A stretch of 64,000 bases of DNA, from the NCBI RefSeq assembly GCF_038051985.1, contig NZ_CP150291.1, forward strand, positions 2,108,001 through 2,172,000, in the 5' to 3' direction. The notes under the pieces are model-generated. The model saw only the letters and a list, made by a program, of their open reading frames with translations. It was not told the origin of the DNA and searched no databases. The position numbers and the translations under genes were made by a program. This stretch comes from Solibacillus sp. FSL H8-0523. Its GTDB lineage: Bacteria; Bacillota; Bacilli; Bacillales_A; Planococcaceae. Below, in pieces: positions 43,690 through 52,652 of the stretch (the stretch's first letter is position 1; each line of letters opens with the position of its first letter).

Positions 43690-45240
43690 ATGAACTTAGT
43701 ATCAGTAGGATTTTTCTTAGGGATTGTCGGCTTAACATTAGTCGTAACGTATATTGCAGCAAAGAGAACCTCTTCTGCGAGTGATTTCTATACAGCTGGC
43801 GGTGGTTTAAAGGGTTGGCAAAATGGCTTTGCAATTGCTGGGGATTACTTATCCGCAGCAGCATTCCTTGGGGTGTCCGGAGCAATTGCCTTAACAGGGT
43901 TTGACGGCTTCTTCTTCTCTGTCGGTTACGTTGTAGCCAATTTAGTTCTTCTATATATTATCGCAGAACCAATGCGTAACTTAGGACGCTATACATTAGC
44001 AGATATGTTAACAGCACGTTTCAATGAAAAACGTATTCGTGGTGTCGCTGCTACAGGTACAATTATTATCGTTATCTTATATATGATCGCCCAATTAGTA
44101 GGTGCCGGTGCATTAATTAAACTATTATTCGGCATTGAGTACTGGCTTGCGGTATTAATCGTAGGGGTTATGATGACAACGTACGTACTATTTGGCGGGA
44201 TGACTGCTACATCTTGGGTACAAATTATTAAAGCGGGTCTCTTATTATTTGGTACAGGCTTACTTGCCGTATTAGTATTTGCGAAGTTTGACTTCAATTT
44301 AGTAAAGATGTTTGACACAGTGAGTACGAATTACGGGGAAGAATATTTAGTGCCAGGGATGAAATACACGTCTTCTATTGATTCACTATCTATGATGTTA
44401 GCCTTAGTATTAGGTACATCTGGTTTACCGCATATTTTAATGCGCTTCTTTACTGTAAAGGATGCAAAAACAGCTCGTTCATCAATTTCTTGGACAACTT
44501 GGATTACATCAATTTTCTTCTCATTAACGATTTTCTTAGGATTCGGCGCAATGCACTTTGTCGGGTTTGATGCGATTAAAGCAGAAAATGCTGCTGGTAA
44601 TACAGCCGCGCCTTTACTAGCTGAATTTTTAGGTGGCAATATTTTATTATCATTTATTTGCGCAGTAGCATTCGCAACGATTTTAGCCGTAGTATCCGGC
44701 TTAGTATTAACAGGTGCGTCTGCGATTTCACATGACATTTACGGTGAAATCATTATGGGTGGTAAATTAACAGAAAAGCAACAAGTATTAGCTGCTCGTA
44801 TTGGTTCTATTTCAATTGCGATCGTTTCAATCATTTTAGCGTTATTCGCTCAAAGCTTAAACGTATCGTTCTTAGTATCATTTGCCTTCTGTATCGGGGC
44901 ATCAGCAAACTTACCAGTAATTCTGTACACAATTTACTGGAAGAAGTTCAATTCAAATGGTGCAATTGCTGCCATGGTGACAGGTTTAGTATCTTGTCTA
45001 GTGCTAGGTGCAATGGGTCCAAACATTTGGAGCCCTACTGGAAATGCAATTTTTGTCGGTGAACCTTTAGTGAACTTGGCTGTGCCAGCAATTATTACAA
45101 TTCCACTGAGCTTCCTTGTTGGTTACCTAGCATCTGTACTAACAGCAAATAAAGTAGAACAAGCAGAAGCAGAACGTATTTACAAAGAAATTCGTGTAAA
45201 AGCACACACAGGAATTTCTGTACAAGATGCATCACATTAA
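43690..45240 (+). CDS. Sodium:solute symporter (acetate/cation, ActP/YwcA-like), copy 1
   Basis: A 516-residue protein with about 13 membrane helices of the SSS family. Features are KRTSSASDFYTAGGGLKGWQ, NGFAIAGDYLSAAAFLGVSG, the GMTATSWVQIIKAGLL region and SGLPHILMRFFTVKDAKTAR. These match cation/acetate symporters of the ActP/MctC type. Its substrate is probably acetate or another short monocarboxylate, driven by sodium or protons. It shares an operon with the DUF485 gene and ends at a terminator. Confidence 0.92.
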   Translation: MNLVSVGFFLGIVGLTLVVTYIAAKRTSSASDFYTAGGGLKGWQNGFAIAGDYLSAAAFLGVSGAIALTGFDGFFFSVGYVVANLVLLYIIAEPMRNLGRYTLADMLTARFNEKRIRGVAATGTIIIVILYMIAQLVGAGALIKLLFGIEYWLAVLIVGVMMTTYVLFGGMTATSWVQIIKAGLLLFGTGLLAVLVFAKFDFNLVKMFDTVSTNYGEEYLVPGMKYTSSIDSLSMMLALVLGTSGLPHILMRFFTVKDAKTARSSISWTTWITSIFFSLTIFLGFGAMHFVGFDAIKAENAAGNTAAPLLAEFLGGNILLSFICAVAFATILAVVSGLVLTGASAISHDIYGEIIMGGKLTEKQQVLAARIGSISIAIVSIILALFAQSLNVSFLVSFAFCIGASANLPVILYTIYWKKFNSNGAIAAMVTGLVSCLVLGAMGPNIWSPTGNAIFVGEPLVNLAVPAIITIPLSFLVGYLASVLTANKVEQAEAERIYKEIRVKAHTGISVQDASH

Positions 45241-45253
45241 TTATTTAAGAGAG

Positions 45254-45291
45254 AAAAAGTAGGGGCATCTCCTCTACTTTTTCTTTTTTTA
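45254..45291 (+). terminator. Terminator after symporter copy 1
   Basis: AAAAAGTAG pairs with CTACTTTTT around an 11-base loop and is followed by CTTTTTTT. Confidence 0.8.
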
Positions 45292-45574
45292 TTGTATAAG
45301 GATTACAAAAAAACGATAAAAATTCGTTTCCTTGTAAAACAATTCGCTTTTCTTAACTTACTAATTTAACAAAAATAGAATAATATTTCTGTATCATTTT
45401 TTCTCGAAAAAACAAAAATATTCTCTTCCAGTTTATCTAGAAATACACTCAAACCAACACTTTACGTTGATATATAACATTTAAATATTATTTTTTTAGT
45501 TAGTAATGTACAATATTTTCTCTAATAAACTTATTTTTTCAATAAATTTTTTCGAATAATTTCCACAAAAAGTA

Positions 45575-45603
45575 TTGCAATTTTATGACAGCTAAAATAA
45601 AAT
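45575..45603 (+). promoter_or_regulatory. Promoter of the second DUF485-symporter pair
   Basis: TTGCAA (45575-45580) and TAAAAT (45598-45603) are spaced by 17 bases. Just downstream lies GTGAAGCGCTCG (about 45610-45621), which resembles a catabolite-responsive element with one base out of register, so CcpA control is possible but weakly supported. Confidence 0.55.
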
Positions 45604-45677
45604 GAAAATGTGAAGCGCTCGAAAGAGAATTTTACAAACATAGAGCAGTAAATATAAACAAAAATGGGGGTATGTAT

Positions 45678-46004
45678 ATGGGGAATACAAAAAAACCAGT
45701 CATTGATTATGACAAAATCGCAGCTCAACCTTCTTTTAAGCAACTAGCGAAAAAGAAAAATTCTTTCCTGTGGTCTATGACATTTATTTTCTTAGCACTT
45801 TATATGTTATTACCAATTTTAACGTCATACACAGACATTCTTCATCAAAAAGCGATCGGTAGCGTTACTTGGGTGTGGCTATACTCGGCAGGCCTATTTC
45901 TTATGACATGGGGCTTAGCTCACTTCTATGTTGCACGCGCTAACAAATTTGATAAAGAAGCAAAATCAATCATTGCAGAATATGAAGGAGGTAATGCGAA
46001 ATGA
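45678..46004 (+). CDS. DUF485 inner-membrane protein, copy 2
   Basis: A paralogue of the protein at 43348, with the same helix-loop-helix layout and the shared LHQKAIGSVTWVWLYSAGLF core. ATG 45678 has GGGGG 7 bases upstream; the ATG at 45672 is too close. Its stop overlaps the start of the symporter gene (ATGA). Confidence 0.9.
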   Translation: MGNTKKPVIDYDKIAAQPSFKQLAKKKNSFLWSMTFIFLALYMLLPILTSYTDILHQKAIGSVTWVWLYSAGLFLMTWGLAHFYVARANKFDKEAKSIIAEYEGGNAK

Positions 46005-47545
46005 GTTTTACAGCGGTATTCTTCTTCGTAGCAATCGTAGGTTTAACATTAGTGATTACTTGGTGGGCTTCTAAACGTACATCAAGTGCATCTGACTTCT
46101 ATACAGCCGGCGGGGGGTTAACTGGTTGGCAAAATGGATTAGCAATTGCTGGTGACTACTTATCAGCTGCTTCATTCTTAGGGATCGCCGGTTCGATCGC
46201 ATTATTCGGATTCGACGGCTTCTTCTTCTCGATTGGTTACCTAGTAGCCTACTTAGTTGTACTTTACATCGTAGCTGAGCCATTACGTAACTTAGGACGC
46301 TTCACATTAGCGGACATGATTACGGCACGTTTTGATAAAGCAAAAGTACGTGGTACAGCAGCATTATCGACAATTACAATCGTATTATTCTACATGATCG
46401 CACAATTAGTAGGTGCTGGTGCTTTAATCCAGTTATTATTAGGGATTGAATACTGGATGGCCGTACTTTTAGTAGGGATCATGATGACAGTTTACGTATT
46501 ATTCGGTGGTATGACAGCGACATCTTGGGTACAAATCATTAAAGCTTGTTTATTAATGATCGGTACTGTGATTATCTCGTTCTTAGTATTAGCGCAATTC
46601 GACTTCTCAATTGCAAATATGTTCACGCAAATGACGACAGTAACAGAGCATGGTGAAGCTTACTTAAATCCAGGCTTACGCTACACAAACGGTATTGATA
46701 CAATCTCGATGCTGATCGCGTTAGTACTTGGTACTGCGGGTCTTCCACATATCTTAATGCGTTTCTTCACTGTAAAAGACGCACAAACAGCTCGTTCTTC
46801 AGTAATTTGGGCAACTTGGATTGTAGGATTATTCTACGTATTAACAATTTTCTTAGGCTTCGGTGCTGCGGCATTCGTAGGTAAAGAGGCAATCGTAGCA
46901 GCTAACCCTGCTGGTAACATGGCTGCCCCACTTCTTGCACAGGCACTTGGTGGCGACATCTTATTCTCATTCGTGTGTGCAGTAGCATTCGCGACAATTT
47001 TAGCAGTAGTAGCTGGTTTAGTACTTTCAGGTGCATCTGCATTATCACATGACATTTATGGTCAAATCATCAAAAAAGGTAAGATTACTGAAAAAGAAGC
47101 GGTGAAAGCGGCTCGTATCGGGTCAATCATTATCTCTGCAGTATCTATCCTATTAGCTTTAGGTGCACAAACTTTAAACGTAGCCTTCTTAGTATCTTTA
47201 GCATTCTGTATCGCTGCATCAGCAAACTTACCAGTAATCATTTTCACAATTTACTGGAAGCGCTTCAACACGACAGGTGCAGTAGCGGCGATGTTAACAG
47301 GTTTAATCTCTGCGTTAGTATTAGTAGCGGTTTCACCAAACGTATGGAATGCCGTTGAAGGCAAAGCAATCTTCGTGGGTGAGCCATTAATCATGTTAAC
47401 GAACCCAGCGATTATCTCTGTACCGCTTGGCTTCCTTGGTGGAGTTATTGGTACATTGTTATCGAAAGAAACGAATGAAGCGAAATACCGTGAAGTGGAA
47501 GTTAAAGCACAAACAGGTATCTCAGTTCAAGACGCGTCTCACTAA
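46001..47545 (+). CDS. Sodium:solute symporter (acetate/cation, ActP/YwcA-like), copy 2
   Basis: A close paralogue of the 43690 protein, sharing KRTSSASDFYTAGGGLTGWQ, GMTATSWVQIIKAC, GLPHILMRFFTVKDAQTARS and the same C-terminal QTGISVQDASH ending. Its codons are strongly skewed to TTA, GTA and ACA, as in highly expressed genes of this genome. Two tandem copies with separate promoters and terminators suggest different regulation or substrates. The start overlaps the DUF485 stop by four bases. Confidence 0.92.
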   Translation: MSFTAVFFFVAIVGLTLVITWWASKRTSSASDFYTAGGGLTGWQNGLAIAGDYLSAASFLGIAGSIALFGFDGFFFSIGYLVAYLVVLYIVAEPLRNLGRFTLADMITARFDKAKVRGTAALSTITIVLFYMIAQLVGAGALIQLLLGIEYWMAVLLVGIMMTVYVLFGGMTATSWVQIIKACLLMIGTVIISFLVLAQFDFSIANMFTQMTTVTEHGEAYLNPGLRYTNGIDTISMLIALVLGTAGLPHILMRFFTVKDAQTARSSVIWATWIVGLFYVLTIFLGFGAAAFVGKEAIVAANPAGNMAAPLLAQALGGDILFSFVCAVAFATILAVVAGLVLSGASALSHDIYGQIIKKGKITEKEAVKAARIGSIIISAVSILLALGAQTLNVAFLVSLAFCIAASANLPVIIFTIYWKRFNTTGAVAAMLTGLISALVLVAVSPNVWNAVEGKAIFVGEPLIMLTNPAIISVPLGFLGGVIGTLLSKETNEAKYREVEVKAQTGISVQDASH

Positions 47546-47579
47546 TCAAAACGTTCCGCTCTTCATAGACGGAAACTCG

Positions 47580-47616
47580 ATCAGCTTCTAACACTCGTTA
47601 GAGGCTGATTTTTTTC
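47580..47616 (+). terminator. Terminator after symporter copy 2
   Basis: ATCAGCTTCTAAC pairs with GTTAGAGGCTGAT (one wobble) and is followed by TTTTTT. Confidence 0.9.
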
Positions 47617-47671
47617 AACCTTTTGTAAGCACTCTCTCCCCTATTCTTTTTTGATGAAGGAAGTGATCTGT

Positions 47672-48079
47672 TTGACGTTAGGACAGCATATTCGTGTACT
47701 CGCCTGCGTTGTTGTGATGGGGTGTATCGTCGGCTATGTGTTAAATGCTTCAGAAATTGAAACCGACTCGCCGTATATCGATTATATAAAAGCCGCGCAG
47801 TTGCCTTTTACAGAGGAACAGTACATTGGCGATGTGTTTCATGGCTATTTTGAATTGACGCACTGGGAGTACTTTACCGCGCGTCAGGGACAACATGTCG
47901 TTCAGTTTACCGGTACACACGGTGAACAGCAGCTCGTTTTTCAGTTTATTGTCGCAAAGGATCGCTCAAGTTTTGAGCTCGGTGCGATTAAGCAAAATGA
48001 CATTGTATTAACATCTGAGGCAAAATGGGCATATATGAAGCAACTAGCAGCGATACAAAAAGAGTCAAAAGCGGGGTAA
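47672..48079 (+). CDS. Hypothetical membrane-anchored protein (135 aa)
   Basis: One N-terminal membrane helix (IRVLACVVVMGCIVGYVL) is followed by an extracellular domain of about 110 residues, rich in aromatic and acidic residues (YFELTHWEYFTARQGQHVVQ). I do not recognise the family. TTG at 47672 has AAGGAAGTG upstream; earlier in-frame starts lack a ribosome binding site. The stop codon lies inside the loop of the following terminator. Confidence 0.6.
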   Translation: MTLGQHIRVLACVVVMGCIVGYVLNASEIETDSPYIDYIKAAQLPFTEEQYIGDVFHGYFELTHWEYFTARQGQHVVQFTGTHGEQQLVFQFIVAKDRSSFELGAIKQNDIVLTSEAKWAYMKQLAAIQKESKAG

Positions 48080-48100
48080 ATCTTGCTTTTGACTCTTTTT
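48057..48100. terminator. Bidirectional terminator overlapping the end of the 135-aa gene
   Basis: AAAAAGAGTCAAAAGC pairs perfectly with GCTTTTGACTCTTTTT. The 5' arm is coding and the stop codon is in the loop. It also serves the convergent SWIM gene. Confidence 0.9.
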
Positions 48101-48107
48101 AATGACA

Positions 48108-49700
48108 TTAAATTTGATTTAAGATTTCATGAAGCGCGGTTTTTCGCGGATAGGTTATGCGTAAATAGGCAATTAGTTCATTTGCCTTTTGTTCGTAATC
48201 TAAAACAAGTAAACGCTCAATAATATTCGCAAGCTCCTGATAATGGCTACGATTCGACGCACGCTGTGATTTTTCTAAAAGCAACTGCGTCAACAAATGC
48301 GACACTTCTTGCGGATAATGCGGACGCAAACTTTGGCAATAACGAAGAATTGCTTGTGGATGCTTCTGGCAATACTGAAGCAAGCGTTGCCAATCTTCTA
48401 GTAGTTCTAGCACATGTGTGTAGTAATAGGAATCCGATTTGGTCTGTTCAATCATCATGATTAAATCCTGCGATACCTCTTGCCAAAGCGCGGGCTCCTT
48501 CTGGTAAAGGGCTTTTAATCGCTCGATATCGTCCATCTCACAATCTAATGCCAACTCAAAGGCAATCGTACGCTGTGCGGCGATATTATTGGTTTCTTTA
48601 TGTACCTGATACGCTTGTCGCAGCCATCTCGTACGGTAATGAGATGGTGCGTCGGTATCAATCCCATCCGCGCAAAGCTGTAATGCTTCCTCATAACGCA
48701 TTTCACGTACACAATAATCAATTAGCAGATTGCGCAATTTAACTGGTGGCTGTTCCTGATGAATAAAGGCTGTTATTTCTTCTGGCGTACCGACTTCCAT
48801 TAAGAGTGAAAAATGTAGACTCTGCGCAGTCTCTTGCTGATTTGTGTACCTTGAATAACGTCCAAGCGCGTCAATGATATGGTACTTCGCATTCGAAATC
48901 GAACTTATTTGAATTGCGCCGTCTACTAAGAATACATGCACTAAATTCCCCTTGGCATTCTTTTCAAAACGCTTTAAAAGCCAGTTTGATACCGTGATGG
49001 CTTCATCATTTGTCTTGACCTCACCTAATACATGACTGAAATGACCAAATATATCTTGTTCAATTTGCTCGTACATCCACGTCGGTGCATCGTCTTGTAC
49101 GCCTGCTAGCTGCTCAACACATAAGGTCATTAGTTCAAGCGCAACAAGTGGCTCTTTTGCAAATCCTGCTTGTGAATCATCTATCACTGTCTCGATGAAC
49201 GCCATCACATCCTGAAACGCATCATCAGTATAAGTACGTAAATAACGACCTATAAGCTTTAATAATTTTGATTTTGCCTGTGCTATTAGTAGCTCGGCGT
49301 TTACCTTTTCTTTCGTTTTTATCGGAGCAAAACGCTTTTGAAGTGCAGGGTCCTGTGCCACAAGATCTGCTAAAATGTCGACAAGCTCTTGTTTTTCATA
49401 GTGTTGAAAATAGGCTTTGTAATCGGTTGCTGGCTTTTTGTTTAATGCTTTACGGATCGCAAAGTACACCGCTACCTCATGCTTACAAGTCCCGTCAAAT
49501 GGACAATCACACTGGGAAACGGTAATGTGTTCATCCGCTAATTGTACATAGACAAAATATGCGTTTGTCCCTAAAATTTTCGCGCGCCATGCGTTTGCAG
49601 CGACTTGCTCTAATTCAGAAATCGAACCATTTTCATAATAATCCTTGCCGCGCTTTAAAATCACTTTAGAAATTTGCTTTTCAAATTGTTGAATGTTCAT
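48108..49700 (-). CDS. SWIM zinc-finger domain protein
   Basis: Near residue 65 there is a SWIM motif (CDCPFDGTCKHEVAVYFAIR) with CxC-x5-CxH zinc ligands, following the usual opening QISKVILKRGKDYYENGSIS. The remaining 430 residues are helical repeats without known motif. SWIM proteins bind DNA or proteins and are often encoded next to SNF2-type helicases; no such helicase lies beside this one in the window. The start ATG has CAGGTGA 4 bases upstream. Confidence 0.85.
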   Translation of the reverse strand: MNIQQFEKQISKVILKRGKDYYENGSISELEQVAANAWRAKILGTNAYFVYVQLADEHITVSQCDCPFDGTCKHEVAVYFAIRKALNKKPATDYKAYFQHYEKQELVDILADLVAQDPALQKRFAPIKTKEKVNAELLIAQAKSKLLKLIGRYLRTYTDDAFQDVMAFIETVIDDSQAGFAKEPLVALELMTLCVEQLAGVQDDAPTWMYEQIEQDIFGHFSHVLGEVKTNDEAITVSNWLLKRFEKNAKGNLVHVFLVDGAIQISSISNAKYHIIDALGRYSRYTNQQETAQSLHFSLLMEVGTPEEITAFIHQEQPPVKLRNLLIDYCVREMRYEEALQLCADGIDTDAPSHYRTRWLRQAYQVHKETNNIAAQRTIAFELALDCEMDDIERLKALYQKEPALWQEVSQDLIMMIEQTKSDSYYYTHVLELLEDWQRLLQYCQKHPQAILRYCQSLRPHYPQEVSHLLTQLLLEKSQRASNRSHYQELANIIERLLVLDYEQKANELIAYLRITYPRKTALHEILNQI

Positions 49701-49847
49701 TTGGTCACCTGCTTTATTTACTTACAACGATTATATTGTGTTACTGATTGTAATCAAACCAACGAAAAGTAGCAAATTACTTTTTTAGAGTAACTTGCTA
49801 CTTTTCTTAGTATCCAAATGGAATTGATTGTATTAGCAAATTGTAAA

Positions 49848-49943
49848 TTAATATGCCTTCGTTTTCGTCGCGACCACAAATGCGGCAAACACTGATAGGA
49901 TGACGACAACAAACGGTGCATAGAAGATTAAAAAGTCATTCAT
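49848..49943 (-). CDS. cydS: Cytochrome bd oxidase small subunit CydS
   Basis: A 31-residue single-helix protein starting MNDFLIFYAPFVVVILSVFA. From memory this resembles the Geobacillus CydS subunit, sharing the FLI-x-YAP-x-VVV-x-LSV-x-AAF pattern. CydS is a third subunit of Bacillus-type bd oxidases that packs against CydA near the hemes. The gene lies 12 bases after cydB on the same strand with AAGGAGAGGG before its ATG, which fits the expected operon order cydA-cydB-cydS. Confidence 0.85.
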   Translation of the reverse strand: MNDFLIFYAPFVVVILSVFAAFVVATKTKAY

Positions 49944-49955
49944 CGTTCCCTCTCC

Positions 49956-50984
49956 TTATACATGGGTTTCATCTTCCCCTGATACATAGCCTTTATTGAA
50001 AATAAACAATTTAAACACTAAATACATAGATGGAATGAGTAAGCATAACCCTGCGATAAATGCGATAACAAGTGCAATCGCCATTGCCTCATTTGTAAAA
50101 CTATCGTGAATCGTTAAATAGGGATGTAGTAAATACGGATAATGTGAAATCCCATAAGCAAAGAATGCTGTAGCAAATTGTAAAATCATCACGATTACCG
50201 CTAAGCCATACTTCATTTTCCCCCAAAGTAACCAAATCGTAGCTAAAAATAGAATGCCGGATACAATGAATAACCACGATAAATCAATCATATTGGCGTA
50301 ATGCCAATTGCCTGTTCTACGCAGTTCAATAATAATGCCAAACGCACTGACGATTAAAGGAATCGACCAAACGAGAGCATATTTGCGCATAAGATCACTT
50401 GCCTTTGAATCTCCTGCTTTACTTGAATACCAAGTTAAAAAGACAGCCGAAATATAGAGCACTGCGGTAATACTTAAAACGATAATCGACCAGGCAAGCG
50501 GGCTTGTAAAGAGCGCCGCATAGTCAAGCAGTGGGCCATTTTCATTCATTGTCACAAAACTGCCTTCAGAAATCGTTAACACAACGGATAACGATGCAGG
50601 AATAAACAAACCTGCTAGACCGTATGTAAGCGCATAGCCTTTATGACCTCTAACTCCACTGTAAGATTCAAACGCATAATAGCTGCCTCGGATCGTTAAT
50701 AAAATTAAGGCAATCGATGCGGGCATGAGTAAAACGGTGCCGTAGTAATAAGCGGTTTGTGGGAAAAATCCGATAATCCCTACAAAGAAAAACACTAAAA
50801 AGACATTGGTAATTTCCCATACTGGCGATAAATAACGTTTAATAACTTTTGACAAAATCTGATTTTTACCTGTTAGCAAACTATATGCGTTGAAAAATCC
50901 AGCCCCAAAGTCAATGGATGCGACAATGACGTAGCCAAACAAGAAAATCCATAATACGAAAACCCCTAAAATTTCTAACCACAT
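49956..50984 (-). CDS. cydB: Cytochrome bd ubiquinol oxidase subunit II
   Basis: A CydB-family protein of 342 residues with about eight or nine helices. Motifs are VASIDFGAGFFNAYSLLTGK, YLSPVWEITNVFLVFFFVGI with the conserved Trp-Glu, and SGVRGHKGYALTYGLAGLF. It forms the oxidase core together with CydA. The start overlaps the cydA stop (TAATG), so translation is coupled. Confidence 0.93.
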   Translation of the reverse strand: MWLEILGVFVLWIFLFGYVIVASIDFGAGFFNAYSLLTGKNQILSKVIKRYLSPVWEITNVFLVFFFVGIIGFFPQTAYYYGTVLLMPASIALILLTIRGSYYAFESYSGVRGHKGYALTYGLAGLFIPASLSVVLTISEGSFVTMNENGPLLDYAALFTSPLAWSIIVLSITAVLYISAVFLTWYSSKAGDSKASDLMRKYALVWSIPLIVSAFGIIIELRRTGNWHYANMIDLSWLFIVSGILFLATIWLLWGKMKYGLAVIVMILQFATAFFAYGISHYPYLLHPYLTIHDSFTNEAMAIALVIAFIAGLCLLIPSMYLVFKLFIFNKGYVSGEDETHV

Positions 50985-52315
50985 TAGTTCGCACCGCCTT
51001 TACGTAACGCTAATTCCTTTTCAACAGGATTATTTTTAAACATGCGACGCAGTACGACTATACTGCCGATCCCTAATATTAAATACACAATCCCAAAGGC
51101 AATAAATAACCATTCAACACCCGTAGCTGTAGTTGCTCCGTCTTCGGTACGCATAATACCGTATAAAATCCATGGCTGACGACCAAGCTCAGCAAGCCAC
51201 CAACCTGCTTCGATTGCCACTAGTGATAGCGGTCCACTAAGGACGATGAGCCATCTAAACCAGCGTGCTTCAATCCATTGCCAATGTCTCCATTTTCCGA
51301 CTACAAAGGCCATCGATAAGAAAATCATCAGCATCCCAATCGCTACCATGACATCAAAGAAATAGTGTGTAATAAGCGGTGGTCGTTCATCATCTGGAAA
51401 TGCGTTAAGTCCTGTCACTTCCGCATTAAAATCGTTACTTGCTAAGAAGCTTAATACTTTCGGAATACGAATTTCATATTTGACTTCTTCCCCGTCAAGT
51501 ACGCCGAAGAAGATTAGATCCGCGCCTTGTTCTGTTTCAAAATGCCACTCTGCAGCAGCTAATTTTTCTGGTTGATATTCTGCTAAATATTTTGCCGAAA
51601 AATCCCCTACAACTGCTGTAGCAATCGAGAAAATAATGCCGAGTTTCATCATTAAAGCTAATGCTTTTTTATGATAAACTTGTTCTTCACCTTTGAGTAA
51701 TTTATAGGCGGCAATTGCGGCTAAAATAAACGCGACCGTCATAAAGCTCGATGTGAGCACGTGACCAATTTTTGTCGGCATCGCCGGTGTAAACATGGCC
51801 AAAATCGGTTGAATATTAATAAGCTCCCCACCAGCAATATCAAACCCTCTTGGCGCATTCATGAAAGCATTAACAACGGTAATAAATACCGCTGACATCG
51901 ATGCCCCAATCGCTACCGGAATAAGTAGCAACATATGATGCTTTGGATTTTTAAATCGATCCCACGTATATAAATAAATACCTAAAAAGATTGCTTCAAA
52001 GAAAAATGCAAATGTCTCCATAAATAATGGCAATGCGATAATTTGCCCTGCAAGCTCCATAAACTGTGGCCATAGCAGTGAAAGCTGTAAGCCAATTACG
52101 GTACCTGTTACGACACCGACCGCTACTGTAATCGTAAAGCCTCGTGCCCATCTTCTTGCCATTAATGTGTAGTGCTCATCCTTTTTCTTATAGCCCACAT
52201 ACTGTGCAATTAAAATCATAAGCGGAACCCCGACACCAAGCGTTGCGAATAGTATGTGGAAGGAGAGTGTGAGTTCTGTCAACGCTCTACTCCAAAACAC
52301 AGCTGAGTTTTCCAT
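50984..52315 (-). CDS. cydA: Cytochrome bd ubiquinol oxidase subunit I
   Basis: A CydA protein of 443 residues carrying the hemes b558, b595 and d. The heme-ligand His lies in TLSFHILFATLGVG. The family segments WARGFTITVAVGVVTGTVIG, FFEAIFLGIYLYTWDRF and GRQPWILYGIMRT are all present. The quinol-binding Q-loop is of the short Firmicute type. It oxidises menaquinol and reduces oxygen with high affinity. ATG 52315 (MENSAVFWSR) has GGAGGT 7 bases upstream. It follows a 25-residue peptide gene. Confidence 0.94.
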   Translation of the reverse strand: MENSAVFWSRALTELTLSFHILFATLGVGVPLMILIAQYVGYKKKDEHYTLMARRWARGFTITVAVGVVTGTVIGLQLSLLWPQFMELAGQIIALPLFMETFAFFFEAIFLGIYLYTWDRFKNPKHHMLLLIPVAIGASMSAVFITVVNAFMNAPRGFDIAGGELINIQPILAMFTPAMPTKIGHVLTSSFMTVAFILAAIAAYKLLKGEEQVYHKKALALMMKLGIIFSIATAVVGDFSAKYLAEYQPEKLAAAEWHFETEQGADLIFFGVLDGEEVKYEIRIPKVLSFLASNDFNAEVTGLNAFPDDERPPLITHYFFDVMVAIGMLMIFLSMAFVVGKWRHWQWIEARWFRWLIVLSGPLSLVAIEAGWWLAELGRQPWILYGIMRTEDGATTATGVEWLFIAFGIVYLILGIGSIVVLRRMFKNNPVEKELALRKGGAN

Positions 52316-52333
52316 TCTCTTTACCTCCAATTC

Positions 52334-52411
52334 CTAAAAAATTGCCAAAACCATGATCGTCATCACAATCGATGAACATGTGAAACCTACCAACATGATC
52401 TTCTTTCGCAT
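52334..52411 (-). CDS. 25-aa membrane peptide upstream of cydA
   Basis: A 26-codon gene with GAGGTG 7 bases before ATG 52411 encodes MRKKIMLVGFTCSSIVMTIM then VLAIF: a basic start and one hydrophobic helix. It ends 18 bases before cydA and is clearly in the same transcript. It could be an extra small oxidase subunit, an assembly factor, or a leader peptide that couples ribosomes to cydA. I do not know a named family. Confidence 0.6.
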   Translation of the reverse strand: MRKKIMLVGFTCSSIVMTIMVLAIF

Positions 52412-52600
52412 ACGCATTCACCTCTTTAACTGTTTGTGCATTACTTGTATACCGCGCTCAATTGATGGCGCTGTAAACTTATGTACTTGCCACTTTTTGG
52501 TCCACCAAGAAGTTACCTTCAGTATAGTAGGCTTTCACATGATAAAATATAGGGGTTTTCCACTAAAACCGCGCTGAAATCTATAAAAAATAGCAAACAA

Positions 52601-52644
52601 AAACCACACCTCCTGTAAATCGTTGTTTACAGGAGGTGTGGTTT
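52601..52644 (-). terminator. Perfect 19-bp terminator hairpin of the two-component operon
   Basis: AAACCACACCTCCTGTAAA (52601-52619) pairs perfectly with its complement at 52626-52644 around TCGTTG. It lies directly after the minus-strand response-regulator stop, with TTTGTTTGC beyond it, and separates that unit from the cyd operon. Confidence 0.9.
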
Positions 52645-52652
52645 GTTAAACA

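Noticed and set aside
45606-45622. A catabolite-responsive element before symporter pair 2
   Set aside because: GTGAAGCGCTCG lacks the right spacing for a cre consensus by one base. It is mentioned with the promoter but not called as a site.
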